Shown: positions 14,501-25,795 of the stretch, in pieces
Position numbering within the stretch: position 1 is the stretch's first letter
Layout: the number at the start of each line of letters is the position of its first letter
Origin: Serpula lacrymans var. lacrymans S7.9
Taxonomy: Eukaryota; Basidiomycota; Agaricomycetes; Boletales; Serpulaceae
DNA: 64,000 bases
Reading direction: 5' to 3'
Assembly (NCBI RefSeq): GCF_000218685.1
Contig: NW_006763297.1
Span: 1,578,249 to 1,642,248 of the forward strand
The notes under the pieces: model-generated
Told to the model about the DNA's origin: nothing
The model's input: the letters and a program-made list of their open reading frames with translations, nothing else
Database searches by the model: none
Position numbers and translations under genes: made by a program

Positions 14501-16716
14501 GCCCTGTGGTGAGTATGGCATGGAGCATCACTGTTAAATATTGATATCTTAAGAACTGTCTCCCAGGTTCTTCGTTATTGCCATCATCGCCTCAATATCT
14601 ATTGGTTTCCAGAATTACTTATTTGCTTCGGCCGCCGCAATCCTTACCTCTAGACTGCGCTCTCTCACCTTCAAAGCTATTTTGAGACAAGACAGTAAGT
14701 CGGTTCAGTGTGCAGTGCATATTTTTTAAATCAAATGACTCATTTTTACTTGTAGTCGAATACTTCGATAGGGATGAAAACAGCGTATGTTTGTTCTTCA
14801 ATTATAATATGATTTCATGCTGACTTATGTAACCAGACCGGTTCCCTTACTGCCAACTTGAGTGACAACCCTCAGAAAGTTAATGGTCTTGCTGGTGTCA
14901 CTCTCGGAGCGTAGGTTCACTCTTTCGTCTTTAAAGTTGTATTGGGTCGCTCACGCTAATTCTGAAACTCGCAGAATTGTGCAAAGTATCGTCACTCTTG
15001 TCGGCGGTTCTATCATCGGTTTAGCATATGCCTGGAAGCCTGCTATCGTTGGCATGGGTATGCATGTTTATCTCGATGGCGGCTCGTGTTCTCATCAGCT
15101 TTTTTTAGCTTGTATTCCCGTTCTAGTTTCCGCTGGGTATATTCGTCTGGTCAGTCGCGCTGCAATGCAGGGATTGCCAGTCAAGTTATAACTAAATTCT
15201 TATCATCAATAGCATGTCGTCGTGTTGAAGGACCAGAAAAATAAGGCTGCCCACGAGAGCTCTGCTCAATTAGCTTGTGAAGCCGCCGGAGCAATTCGCA
15301 CCGTTGCATCTCTTACCCGAGAAAATGACTGCCTCGAGCTTTATAGCAATAGTTTGGAAGAACCTCTCAGGAAGTCCAATAGAACTGCAGTGTGGAGTAA
15401 CCTTTTATACTCGCTATCCCAATCTATGTCGTTCTTCGTGATTGCTCTTGTCTTCTGGTACGGTTCAACTCTGGTTTCGCGTCTAGAGATCAACACTACC
15501 TCTTTCTTTGTGGCTCTCATGGTAAGTCTTCGGTTAGATTTTCAGATGACCAAATTTCTCATCTTTGGCATCCAGAGCACAACTTTCGGAGCTATCCAAG
15601 CAGGCAACGTTTTCTCCTTTGTACCTGATATCTCATCCGCCAAAGGTGCTGGTTCTGCTATCATCAAGTTGATCGACTCCCTCCCAGAGATTGACGCCGA
15701 GTCACCTGAAGGCAAGAAAGTCGACACTGCAGCCGTCCAAGGAAGGATTCGTTTCGATAACATCCACTTCCGATACCCTACTAGGCCTGGTGTTCGCGTT
15801 CTCCGTGATCTCTCATTCAAAGTGGAGCCTGGCACTTACATTGCGTTGGTTGGTGCTAGTGGATCTGGCAAGAGTACTGTGTAAGTTCTCGTGTTCCTTG
15901 TTGTTTTATTGGTGTTTAACATAACTCCATACTAGTATCCAATTGATCGAGCGCTTCTACGATCCATTAGCTGGACAAATATACCTTGACAATGAGCTCA
16001 TCAACGAGTTGAATATCCAGGAATACCGGAAACAAATCGCGTTGGTCTCACAGGAACCCACCCTTTACGCTGGCACAATACGCTTCAATATTCTCCTCGG
16101 AGCTATCAAGCCAGAGTCAGAAGTAACCCAGGAAGAGATTGAAGATGCTTGTCGGAATGCAAACATCCTTGAGTTCATCCAGTCATTACCCAAGTAAGGC
16201 TTCTTCATCACATGGAAAGTTCTTCATACTGACTGAATTTATCTCACAGTGGTTTCGACACTGAAGTTGGTGGCAAGGGTTCCCAGCTCTCTGGTGGTCA
16301 AAAGCGTAAGTATCAATCGGATACTCTCTTTCACTGTTCTGACCTGAACGTGGCGTACAGAACGTATTGCCATCGCTCGTGCACTTCTTCGTAACCCCAA
16401 GGTTCTCCTGTTAGACGAGGCGACTTCAGCTCTTGACTCCAACTCAGAGAAAGTTGTCCAGGCGGCTCTTGACCAAGCTGCGAGAGGTCGAACCACCATT
16501 GCTATTGCCCATCGGCTTTCAACGATTCAAAATGCTGACTGCATGTAAGCTAAATCTACACTATGACAACATTTACAACGAGCTGACACTGTAATTTTTT
16601 TCAGTTACTTCATTAAGGAGGGACGAGTTAGCGAGTCAGGCACCCACGATGAACTTCTCAATCTCCGGGGAGACTATTACGAATATGTTCAATTACAGGC
16701 GCTGAGCAAGAAGTAG
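11517..16716 (+). CDS. full-size ABCB (MDR/Ste6-like) ABC transporter
   Basis: ATP-driven exporter of about 1,300 residues, TMD1-NBD1-TMD2-NBD2, in the plasma membrane or an internal membrane. It has a charged cytosolic N-terminus and many short introns. NBD1 lies in the long exon 13201-14298: Walker [11 protein letters not shown]-loop VSQEPTLFA, signature LLSGGQKQR, Walker [13 protein letters not shown], and H-loop AHRLST. NBD2 has [29 protein letters not shown] (split by an intron between K and QR), [12 protein letters not shown] and IAHRLST near 16500. All catalytic residues are present in both halves, so both sites look active. Closest known groups are fungal Pmd1/Mdr1 drug exporters and the mating-pheromone exporter Ste6; sequence alone does not decide the cargo. 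The first ATG in frame is at 11517; a non-ATG extension upstream is ignored. Confidence 0.92.
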
Positions 16717-17203
16717 ATACCGACCTTAGATGGACAATACCAGAAACAAAATCCCCTGTATCACTTTTACATATTTACATACATACGGACCCTTTTAATA
16801 CAGCAGCCCAACTTGATGAATTATTTACTTACGATTGGTACATGTACGATTTTGACCGTTGACGTATATACGATTATATCACTTTTCTTTTTGATAGCTC
16901 ATGCAATCCAGCTCTAGATTCTTTGAAACTTTGATTGTTCATACAAGTTTGTGTAAGACATCATCTTGGCAGCTCGCTCGAGTGAATGAGCTTCTGCACA
17001 AAGTCACGAAGTCGAAGTCCAATCCTATTAATATTGGCAAGGGATAAACGGGTACATACTACACTAACATGAAGGATATAAACTACTTCTGTTTCCAGCA
17101 AGCTTACGTCGCGATGGTGTCCAGGCTCAGTGTGGTGGGATCAAATTCATCGCTACGCTATTGACTAACGATCAGATATACGCCGCGACACAGAATGATA
17201 GAC
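16717..17203. other. tail-to-tail intergenic stretch
   Basis: The 3' flanks of the ABC transporter (plus) and the DUF6534-type gene (minus). AT-rich, with no coding signal seen. Confidence 0.4.
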
Positions 17204-19262
17204 TCACATATCTACAGGTGGTCCTCGATTCGGGATCAATGGTGGTAAACTAACAGATTCTGCACGACTATGCGCTTGGGCGATGTTCTCATAAAGTGGT
17301 TCGTGGCTCCAACTCGAGTGCCTGGGTTTCCCTGGGAAACTGAAGGTATGAGAGTCCTTGAGTGGGTTGATATCGTTCGTGGCATTGCCTCGAGGTAGAC
17401 AACTTGAGGCCCCATCACTAGTTTGGTATCGATGTGCATTTAAAAGAGCCAGGTAAGAATTAACGTAAACTGCGCAGTCAAAGTTTATCATTGTCCAATA
17501 CCCCGAAAAGGTAAGAGAATCCACGTACGTTTTGCCAATAGGAAGTCAAAGCCTAGAAAGATGAAGTTCTCCGGCATGACAGCATACTAGGGGAATTACC
17601 ATAAAATATTGATTACCGTGTCCTAGATATCTAACTTGAACGTACCATGAGGAGCGTTAAAACTGAAAATAAACTACACGTTCTCTGTTAGGGAGACAAA
17701 GCGACCAAAGGGGCCAAAAGGAATATACCTCGTCAAACACCCTGTGTGTACAATGTACATCATGAGCATTTTAATCGTACTATCCGTGCTAGATGCGGTA
17801 GATTTAAGACATACAAATCAGAAAGATAAAGAAAAAGCAAAACTCCAATATTTACCTTGCAAATCCCGTGCGGTGCGCTGCCAAAAGACGGCACATGGAG
17901 ATAGCGATGACGATATCATTGAAGGCCATGATACTCAACGTTAAATATATCGCCCACTAAGGGAAGTAATTGAGCCGGAAACAATGATTTGCACGAGGGG
18001 TAGTGAGTAAAAGAAAAAGCAAAGGATGATTATTGTGATACATACCTCGACCTTTAACAAATCTAAAAAGAAATAACACTGGTACCTGCACAAGCATGTG
18101 AGTCCACGGGATTCCGGGAGATATGGGAGGTTGTTAAGAGTCAGGAGAGCAAGACAACTCACACAGCTACGCTTATACCTACAAATATGATAGTATCAGG
18201 CCGTCAGTGACTGTTATCTCAGCGAACACTCACTTATTGCAATCCCTGAAGACAAATATCGTTTTTCCCGACTCAAATTCAGAGGAGAACCAACCACTCA
18301 AGGCGAAAAACATACCAGTGCTAAGGACTACAATAATCGTCTGATCACAAAGTTGCTCGTCATCGATACATACTGATTACATAGAACCGCATACTCACCA
18401 CAAGTATAGGTAACATCCTCCCCTTTCCTCGGCTCACTGTATGGGTTTATTTCAGTATTTAGGTTCATCTTAACAGGTTTTCAAGCAATGACCCGCCGAG
18501 AGTAATCACTCACAGAACCAAATACGCTGTGCATATAGGCTAAGATAAATCTCAGAAATCACGAAGAAAGAAAGAATTTGCACAAGTTACTCACCAATGT
18601 ACGGTATATACGACAAACATCTGTTTCCATAAAAGAACTTTGATTTTATGCACGGTGAACTGGTCATGACTACTCATCACTCACGCAAAGAACAACTTGC
18701 AGCTGCAAATGAAAGAAAAACAGTAAGAGAGAGAGAGATTCCGACTAAACTCAGAACGGTACTTACTTTCATGCTCCATACAATAACCGGAAGCACTGAA
18801 GGATCCGCGTAATGCAACACCAGATAGTAGTACAGTATATGTGCGATCAGGCCCAAGTGGAATGCATCAAGAAAACTAGGGTGACCAATATCATCAGGAG
18901 ACGCCCGTAGAGCAATATCACACGGAAAAATACCCTAGCCAGCAGACCTGACCGAAGTCATGAAATGAGCATTCATGCGAATGCATCATCCTAAGTCCTT
19001 AGAACTCACTATAAGCTTATAACCGAAAAACGTACGTCGCCAATTCGTTTGAAAGAAGATGAAAGACTGGATGATGGTGAGACCGAACAATCTGTCATTA
19101 TTTTTGCGAGGTTGACAAAGATGCGCAACAGTGAGAATGGAGATACTATGATGGAGACGATCCTTACATGGCAGTAAATAAAAGACCCATGAGCAGTACA
19201 CCGTATGTGTCACCCAGGTGAAACTGGGGTTCGGAGATAATTGTTGAATTACTGTCCGCCAT
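17204..19262 (-). CDS. DUF6534-type multi-helix membrane protein with micro-exons
   Basis: Predicted seven-helix membrane protein of unknown function, a family largely confined to mushrooms. It was assembled from at least 14 exons. The N-terminus (MADSNSTIISEPQFHLGDTY) leads into helix 1 (GVLLMGLLFTAILFGLTII). Later hallmarks are AFHLGLIAHILYYYLVLHY, LYAQRIWFLSRGKGR, ILVTIIVVLSTGIAI, EWAIYLTLSIMAFNDIVIAI and, near the end, KLYVNSYLALLNAHRYQ before a cytosolic tail of about 75 residues. Seven successive exons between about 18040 and 18702 are 40 nt or shorter (one is 12 nt, one 16 nt), yet all join in frame. Exon 3 does not join cleanly: the frame matching the family before about 18870 is one base out from the frame after it. 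This could be a sequencing error, an unusual splice or a disabling mutation. Confidence 0.75.
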
Positions 19263-20148
19263 TTCTGTTCTCAGGCAAGGTCAAACAGCTGGATGGTGCA
19301 AAAAACAGTCGAGGGACTATCTAAACAGAATCGATAAGTATGAGAGAGCTCGAAGTCAAAAGGCAAGCGCATACAAGTCAAGATACCTTTACTTTATGTG
19401 ATACAGGTACGTTTGTATGTCGTTTGTATGCAAATCTGACGTGAAAGGCTGTACAATGGCAGGACAACGTAGACGTTGATGGAATCTCCCGCTAGTGCAG
19501 CCAGGGCGCTATAACTAATATTCCATGATAAGATATCATGTCTGTTCATAGTATAAGCAGTGTGGGAGTGATAGTACTTACTTGACGAGGGTACAAATCA
19601 ACGTAGGACGTAATCCCAATCCAGCGTGCAGGTATATACGAGATTCAATGCTATAGCATCATGATATATGCATGATAATTGAAGACAAGACGCGACCAGA
19701 CTGCCTGCAGTGGCGCGCACAGGTCACGTTAGCCGATTGCAATAATGCGTTTGACAGTTCAGTGGCGTCTATATGCAATCCGAGCCTGAACTTCATCACG
19801 GAGGCCATTTATAACATGTTCGACTCCGCGGAATTTGTGAGTAGCAGGAGCAAACAGATTAACAGACCTTTGAACTTCATCACAAAAACTGAGTACAATA
19901 ATAACATACTTTGATTCCGCTGGCTGCATCAGACTGCATCGTGGATCAGCAATGCATGTATCAAACATCATATCATGATGAACGATGAAGAATTGATGAA
20001 GAGACGAGGGCACTGTAATAATTATAGACTCATAGCAGCGACTATCGGTCGGCCAGTTGAACAATATTACTACTAGGTCATCATCAAGTGAGAGAGAAGA
20101 GGATTTGGGATAAACTTGAGTCTGGCGTTGGACTGGAGCTGATATAGT
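19263..20148. other. intergenic stretch, no gene identified
   Basis: Upstream of the DUF6534-type gene and downstream of the secreted-protein gene. It contains several splice-donor-like ACTTAC/ACTCAC words on the minus strand and a repeated word TGAACTTCATCAC (about 19789 and 19872). I could not chain these into a protein. A 5' leader intron of the neighbouring gene is possible. Confidence 0.35.
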
Positions 20149-20793
20149 TTAGACTCTCGAACTTGAATTGTACATGATTCGATTGGATGCGGTGCTAAAT
20201 CTTGTTCCCAGAGCCGCCTGTGTATTGAAGTGCGTGATGAACAATCCATAGATATGATCAAAGTAATAAGCCGATCAGACTTACCTCCCCAGAAGCCCAC
20301 TCCTCTATTACAACAATGTAAAAAATGGCATTTGTTCCATTGGCGCCAGCACCGAAACCACCAGGAGAAATTGCCAAGTCTGGCATGACTAACTGAGCAG
20401 GTACTGGATTCTCAGGGCTGGGGTTCCCTACGAAAAAAATTAGTTTACATCATGAATCCAAAAAATGACTACATTCGTGCCTGGATAATTTTCCTCAGAG
20501 AAACGACCGAAATAGTGACCAGTTGCGAGCTGGCCCGGGGAAGCCATGGTCAAAGAAACATTAGACCACAACCACACGGTAAAGTTGTAGCTCGATACTC
20601 CATAATCAGCTCTAGTGTTGTAATGGAAATCAAACGACGCCCCAGGTGCAATGGTCGTGTCATCCGCCGGAGATGAGATAGTACCAGCGGGAGTGTCACG
20701 CACAACGGCAGCGTTTGAAGCGATGCTGGTGAAAAAGACCACCAGCAATACCGAAAGCAGCCGACATATAGACATTGTAAAGGGTGCGGTCAT
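20149..20793 (-). CDS. small secreted protein
   Basis: A predicted secreted protein of about 160 residues with no enzymatic motif. The start can be at 20793 or at the in-frame ATG 20775; both give a signal peptide with hydrophobic core LLSVLLVVFFTSIASNA and likely cleavage before AAVV. The mature part begins RDTPAGTISSPADDT, then a beta-rich segment (FDFHYNTRADYGVSSYNF, TVWLW), a Pro-rich stretch (NPSPENPVP) and a C-terminus ending YNSSSRV. Two introns are needed. The first donor is either GTCGTT after HYF or GTCACT slightly upstream; the second is canonical GTAAGT at about 20280. Several N-glycosylation sequons (NFT, NVS, NGT, NSS) fit secretion. Similar mushroom proteins exist, but I know of no function. 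Confidence 0.7.
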
Positions 20794-21304
20794 TAGACAA
20801 ACTTGAAAGAGGGTTCAGGGTTTGAAAGGTTCTGAGTGACCTCTTGATGTTATAAGTATTTTTACGACTTGTGGAGCTCAATGCCCGTGTATTTCCTGAT
20901 ATCTCACCATGAAGCGCAACGAGGTGTTCGTTGACCAATAGGGGACCAAAGAAGACTCACAGCTTAATTAAACTTAACTATTTCACTGTGACGGGCACTC
21001 TAAAGACCCGGTGGCAGCGTTCTGGTGAAAATGGTTGATATCGATGGCATGGGTCAGAAATCGCTTTATAATCCATGGGCAAAACGACGACTTACATACC
21101 TGATAAAGAAAGTATAACTCAGTTCGCGGAAAGGGATGCCTCGTGGCTTAATGACGATTCAACACTCACGGGGCCACCCTCATCAGGCAATATGTGGTCA
21201 GTGAGCACGTAAACATGCGGAATTACAAAACGAAGGAACAGGAAAAGGATTAAAACGGGGACACTGGCATTGCAGAACTCTTCTATGTATCACTGGTCGA
21301 GAAA
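20794..21304. other. intergenic stretch
   Basis: Promoter of the secreted-protein gene and 3' flank of RPT5. No coding signal seen. Confidence 0.4.
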
Positions 21305-22962
21305 CTATGCAAAGTACATCAGGTCATTCTTCTTCTTGCTTTGCACTGCAAAACACAGCTTAGCATCATCGAGGACAGACAAGAAGCGAAAAATGAACTT
21401 ACCCTCCGCTATGCCACTAAGGAAATGTTCGTGCCCCAATTTCGTTGCGCCTTCTCTCAAAGCTACCATACCTGCTTCAACGCAAACGGCTTTCAGCTGG
21501 GCGCCGTTGAATTCATCCGTACTTCGCGCCAGCTCTTCATAATTTACATCAGGCGATACAGACATCTTTCTGGAGTGAATTTCGAGAATACGGGCACGGG
21601 CAGTTTCATTGGGCAGAGGGAATTCGATTTTGCGATCTAAACGGCCGGAACGAAGCAGAGCCGGATCAAGGATATCAATTCGATTTGTAGCAGCGATCAC
21701 CTAGAACATACCAGTGTAAGATTACGAGTGAGACCGAATAAGGGAAAGTATTACCTTGATACGAGTATCACTGCTGAATCCATCAAGTTGATTAAGCAGC
21801 TCCAGCATGGTTCTTTGTACCTCCCTGTCACCACTCTTCTCTGAGTCGAAACGCTTCGTGCCGATGGCATCCAGCTCGTCGATGAAGATGATTGCAGGTG
21901 CCTTTTGTTTCGCCAGCTCGAATGCATCGCGTACGAGCTTAGCACCATCACCAATAAACATTTGTACCAGTGAAGGACCAGCCAGTTTCAAATAGCAGGC
22001 CTTTGTTTGTGCTGCACAGGCTCGAGCCAACAGAGTCTTTCCGGTACCTATATCCATAGGTGAGTAGTGAACAAGTAGGCAATTGCGTTTGCCTTACCGG
22101 GTGGTCCATACATCAAGCAACCCTTCGGTGGTTTGATGCCAAGAGTCTTAAACTTATCGGCTTGCTCCATGGGAAGTACGATGGCTTCAACCAGCTCCTC
22201 GATTTGTTTCTCCAAACCACCGATATCTGTGTAAGTCTCTGTTGGTCGCTCATCTACTTCCATAGCCTTTACACGAGAGTCGAATTCTGCCGGAAGAGTA
22301 TCAAGAATGAGGTACGAATCTTTGTTCACACCCACGAGGTCGCTTGGTTTTAGTTTCTCGGGGGGAACAAGGCCGATAAGGGGAAGGAAAACCGTTTGCC
22401 GGGTCGAAGTTTTAATAACAGCACACTTTCCTTTCCGCATAGAATCTAAATCTTGATTTGCACCATCCTCCTCTACTTCAGGATCCACATCAAGAATCTG
22501 TAGACCAAAGCTAAGCCGGTGAGCTCGAATTTTAGAGATATAAGCGCACCTCGACGACATTCCCCACTAGGTACGGTAAGACCTTATTCTGTTTGATCTT
22601 CTCTCCGTTATCACGAATCTTTTCTTTCATTACACTCTGCTCGTGCTGCAGCCTCAGCGTTTCTGATTTCATTACCTAACCGGCATATAAAGTATTATGT
22701 ATGTTTCTACCTCGAGACAATAGCTCACAATACATACCTTGATATCATTCTCAATGAGCCGTATCCTTGTCAATATTTCGTCGGTACCAAGAGTCATTAT
22801 GTCTTCTGGAATGTCACTCCAAGTTTCCGCGGGTGGTTGGTCTGGGGTAGTGTCCATTGTGCCATCCTGTGGTGATGCCGATGTCGAGTCCGATGACTGC
22901 GACTCTGGTTGTTTCTCGGGGTTGCTGGGTGGCGGTTGTGGTGGGGGTGCAGAAGAAGACAT
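21305..22962 (-). CDS. RPT5: 26S proteasome regulatory ATPase subunit Rpt5
   Basis: One of six AAA+ ATPases in the 19S base ring that unfold substrates into the 20S core. The N-terminus is Pro/Ser-rich ([18 protein letters not shown]). A coiled coil and OB fold follow ([36 protein letters not shown]). The AAA domain has [17 protein letters not shown], Walker A GPPGTGKT (its Gly and Thr restored across an intron), Walker [32 protein letters not shown] (arginine-finger region) and the alpha lid with [19 protein letters not shown]. The C-terminus is DLMYFA, the position of the HbYX gate-opening motif, but with F where Tyr is usual. The last intron (21346-21402) is 57 nt with no stop in frame, so its retention would add 19 residues. 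It shares a 244 bp promoter with EAF6. Confidence 0.95.
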
Positions 22963-23206
22963 GGTTATGACCTGTATAAAGCGGGTCCAGCGATGAGAGC
23001 AAGAGCACCGACGCGCGTTCCAGTTACAAAGCCTGCCAAATACAACCGGAACTGGCCACGTGGGAAAGTCCCCTTTCAAGCTCTCAGCGCTCCTCAGCAA
23101 GAGGGTACTATTTCGTTGACAACATAGCTTGTTTTATTACAATCTTGGTCCAAACGCAAAGTCCGTCGACGTCTGGTCGACGACGACCACTCTTTTCATC
23201 GTCACC
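22963..23206. promoter_or_regulatory. bidirectional promoter between RPT5 and EAF6
   Basis: 244 bp between two divergent start codons. It contains an E-box-type CACGTG at 23057-23062 and a small palindromic GTCGACGTCTGGTCGAC near 23165. Both genes must be transcribed from within it or from the flanking leaders. Confidence 0.5.
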
Positions 23207-23908
23207 ATGTCGCAGAACGATGCTGCACCCACTGCAGAGGATAAGGCGCGATACGACAAGTTAAAGGAAGAGCTTGTCAGGATGCTCATGAAGAAACGCG
23301 GAGCGGACAAACAGCTAGTGCGTCCCCTATTCAACGCTGATCTCATTCGTTGGTGCAAACATTCATAGCGCGTTTATCTAGGCTCAGATAGAGGTGCAGA
23401 TATACAACCTAGAAGGCAACTATCTACTGGAAACAGCTGCCCACAGTGGAGGCAATATCATACAAGGATTTGACGGCTATCTCAAGAATCAAACGGTGGG
23501 TAGACGGAAGCACGAGGTCAGCGAGGCAGACCGTATGTTCTCGACTAGCAGCTTGACATATCAAAAGGTGGGAGACCCTTAATGTTTACTTTCATTCTCA
23601 CCGTTATGGTATTGACTCTATTCATTTAGTCATTAGAGTTGTCTGGTGAAGGAGAGGAGTCCACTGCTGCTGCTGATGAATTTTCTAAGCAACCCACTCC
23701 AGGTCTCACTACAGTCATCGTCCCACCTGCCACCAGGACACAGGAACTTACGGCTGCACAGAATAAGAAAGCCAGAGACAGAGAGTATCAAAGACGGAAG
23801 AGAGCTAATGCCGCTAGGGGTCGCAGCACAGGGACAATTAGCGACGAGGACAGCATCAGCGTAGGACGCCGACCGACCAAAAGACAAAAAATGGCGGAAG
23901 ATGACTAA
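23207..23908 (+). CDS. EAF6: Eaf6 subunit of NuA4-type histone acetyltransferase
   Basis: Small coiled-coil subunit of histone acetyltransferase complexes (NuA4 and related). Three exons join cleanly: the first intron ends before AQIEVQIYNLEG, the second lies between LTYQK and SLELSGEG. The conserved core, about residues 12-100, reads YDKLKEELVRMLMKKRG, then DKQLAQIEVQIYNLEGNYL, NIIQGFDGYL and RRKHEVSEADRMFSTSSLTY, which matches the Eaf6/MEAF6 family well. The rest of the ~190 residues is a basic low-complexity tail with nuclear-localisation-like clusters (RRKRANAARGR; RRPTKRQK). ATG at 23207 lies in a CACCATGTC context. Its 3' end faces RRP40 across about 180 bp. Confidence 0.93.
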
Positions 23909-24085
23909 GTATTTATATTTCCATGTATTACAGTATCACCAAGCTAAAGTGTACCACTGCTTTGTATTTTAATTGTTTTTTCACCAATGCACTTACCATG
24001 CATGATCCATATGGATTTTTCGATGTTGTAAATATGCTCGAGATGCATAGTTATGTCCCTCCGGGTGGTGTTCTGTTCATCAAAA

Positions 24086-24942
24086 CTATATTTCTAATGT
24101 GCCGAGAAAAATTTTAATAACACTTTCGCCCATACCTCCTCCATCTGGATCAACCGCTTTGATGCACCTCAAGACAGCTATAGTCTGACGAGGATCTTTT
24201 GTACTGATCCAAACCTTCCCATTCACGCCTACCGCAGCCTCTAGAGGGAAACGTGCTCCTAAGAGTGGCAGCAGGAAATGTTTAGGATCCAGCAAACTAT
24301 TCATTATGAGTCACACGTCCAGTTCAGATTCCAGATCTAGGACTCACATTCGACTCATTCTGAGGCTACAGCTCACCACGAATCCTCCTTTTAGTTCGCC
24401 AAAACCTTCTGATTTGCGACTTTGTGCGTCGAAACACTCGAGTTCAGGTTCCATATCTTTATGAGCAAGAGAAACGCGCGCATAAACCAGTGACCCGACC
24501 TGCGTTCGTAGAGTTAGCCTCTGATGAGTTATGTATCAGAAAAGAATCACCTTCAGATTTGGTCTGTTTCTTTTCGTTGCCCCTTCAAAAGCCAGCCCGT
24601 CCAAAGAAGCACTGTGTGCTGAACCGATATCAACACGCCAACCTTCACCGCTTCGCCCAACCACCACTCCTACTACAGATTCTTGAGCCGCAGGAACATA
24701 CTGTATGATCGTCCAAGGATGAGCCCGCTTATTGTCATTTTCGAGATAGTGAAAGGACTGACCCGTCGCGCATTACTTTCCACCCACCACTTGCTACGGT
24801 TCACAGAATGTTCCAAGTTGCCAGCACGAGTGGCAATAACAGGGCTTTCCTTTTGGGTACTCGGTATTTGCAGCAAACCAGGTCCCAGTTTGAGATTTAC
24901 ATGTTGGGCGGGAATACGCTCGCCAGGGAGGACGATAGACAT
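24086..24942 (-). CDS. RRP40: exosome complex component Rrp40 (EXOSC3)
   Basis: S1/KH cap subunit of the RNA exosome, which degrades and processes RNA in nucleus and cytoplasm. Exons give MSIVLPGERIPAQHV (N-terminal domain), then YVPAAQESVVGVVVGRSGEGW and a Val-rich S1 barrel (VGSLVYARVSLAHKDMEPEL). The KH part contains LLPLLGARFPLEAAVGVNGK, which carries the GxNG motif typical of Rrp40. Its C-terminus is VIKIFLGTLEI. About 245 residues, normal for the family. The start at 24942 faces VPS37 across only about 125 bp. Confidence 0.92.
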
Positions 24943-25067
24943 GGCTCGGAAAGGAAAGGTCCGTATTCTGAACATCCCGAACTTGTCACTTCAGTCCTTA
25001 TACCACTGGTACCAGTCATACCGATATCACACTCAACGATATCCACATAGTACATTATATTGCTACA
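24943..25067. promoter_or_regulatory. short bidirectional promoter between RRP40 and VPS37
   Basis: Only 125 bp separate the two divergent start codons, so core promoters and 5' leaders must overlap or be very short. No TATA box is clear. Confidence 0.5.
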
Positions 25068-25795
25068 ATGGCTTCAACATCTTTAATGACAGACTTTCCC
25101 GAGCTGGCACATTTATCGTGAGGCCTACGAGTGGACTGGCTTGAAGTCACAACCTCATATAATTCTTTTCCAGACGAGAAGATCTTGAAGATCTTTTGAA
25201 CGATCCGCAATACTTTCAGTGCATATTCCAATCCCTCGACAAAGTAAAGGCGTTGTACCAGGCCCAAGCAGAACTGGGGATGGCGAATGAGTCGATTGCT
25301 AGTGAGTCTTGCATCACCAACGATCACGTTTGACAACGTTCATATGTATCGCCTTTAGACAATAACCTGTGTCTCCAAGAACGACTCTACCAGCTCAGAA
25401 GCGAAACGAAGGATGCTTTTGATGATGCAAAATCGCTGGAAGCTAGGTGGAAAGAGCTAGAGCGCGAGCAGAAAGAAGTATATCAGGTCCGTCTTACTTT
25501 TAGTGATCCTAAAACTTTATCCTCCTCCTAATTCTCATCCTTTTACCAGCGGTTCAACCCTCAATTTCTTTTATTACGCTTAAGACACGCCACGACAGCA
25601 CAGGACGACGAGTCCGAAGTGTTGGCCTCCTCATTCGTGTCGTCGTTCTCTGATGCCTCACCATCAACGAATTCCAGCGGTAAAGACATTGATCAATTTG
25701 TGAAGGAATTCAAAGAACTGCGGAAACTCTACCATAAACGTGAAATGTGGAGTGAGCGCTGGACTTCTGGCCAAGTCCATTGGAGAGATGACTAG
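25068..25795 (+). CDS. VPS37: ESCRT-I subunit Vps37 (Mod_r domain)
   Basis: Subunit of ESCRT-I, which sorts ubiquitinated cargo into multivesicular endosomes. Four short exons were joined by hand, since no single long ORF exists. The protein, about 185 residues, opens MASTSLMTDFPELAHLS and carries a Mod_r domain: REDLEDLLNDPQYFQ, AELGMANESIAKNNLCLQ, EARWKELEREQKEVYQRF and PQFLLLRLRHATTAQDDESE. It ends in a short helical segment (FVKEFKELRKLYHKREMW). The NLxLQERLYQLR and RWKELEREQ signatures make the family assignment firm. Intron phases are consistent at every join. Confidence 0.9.
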
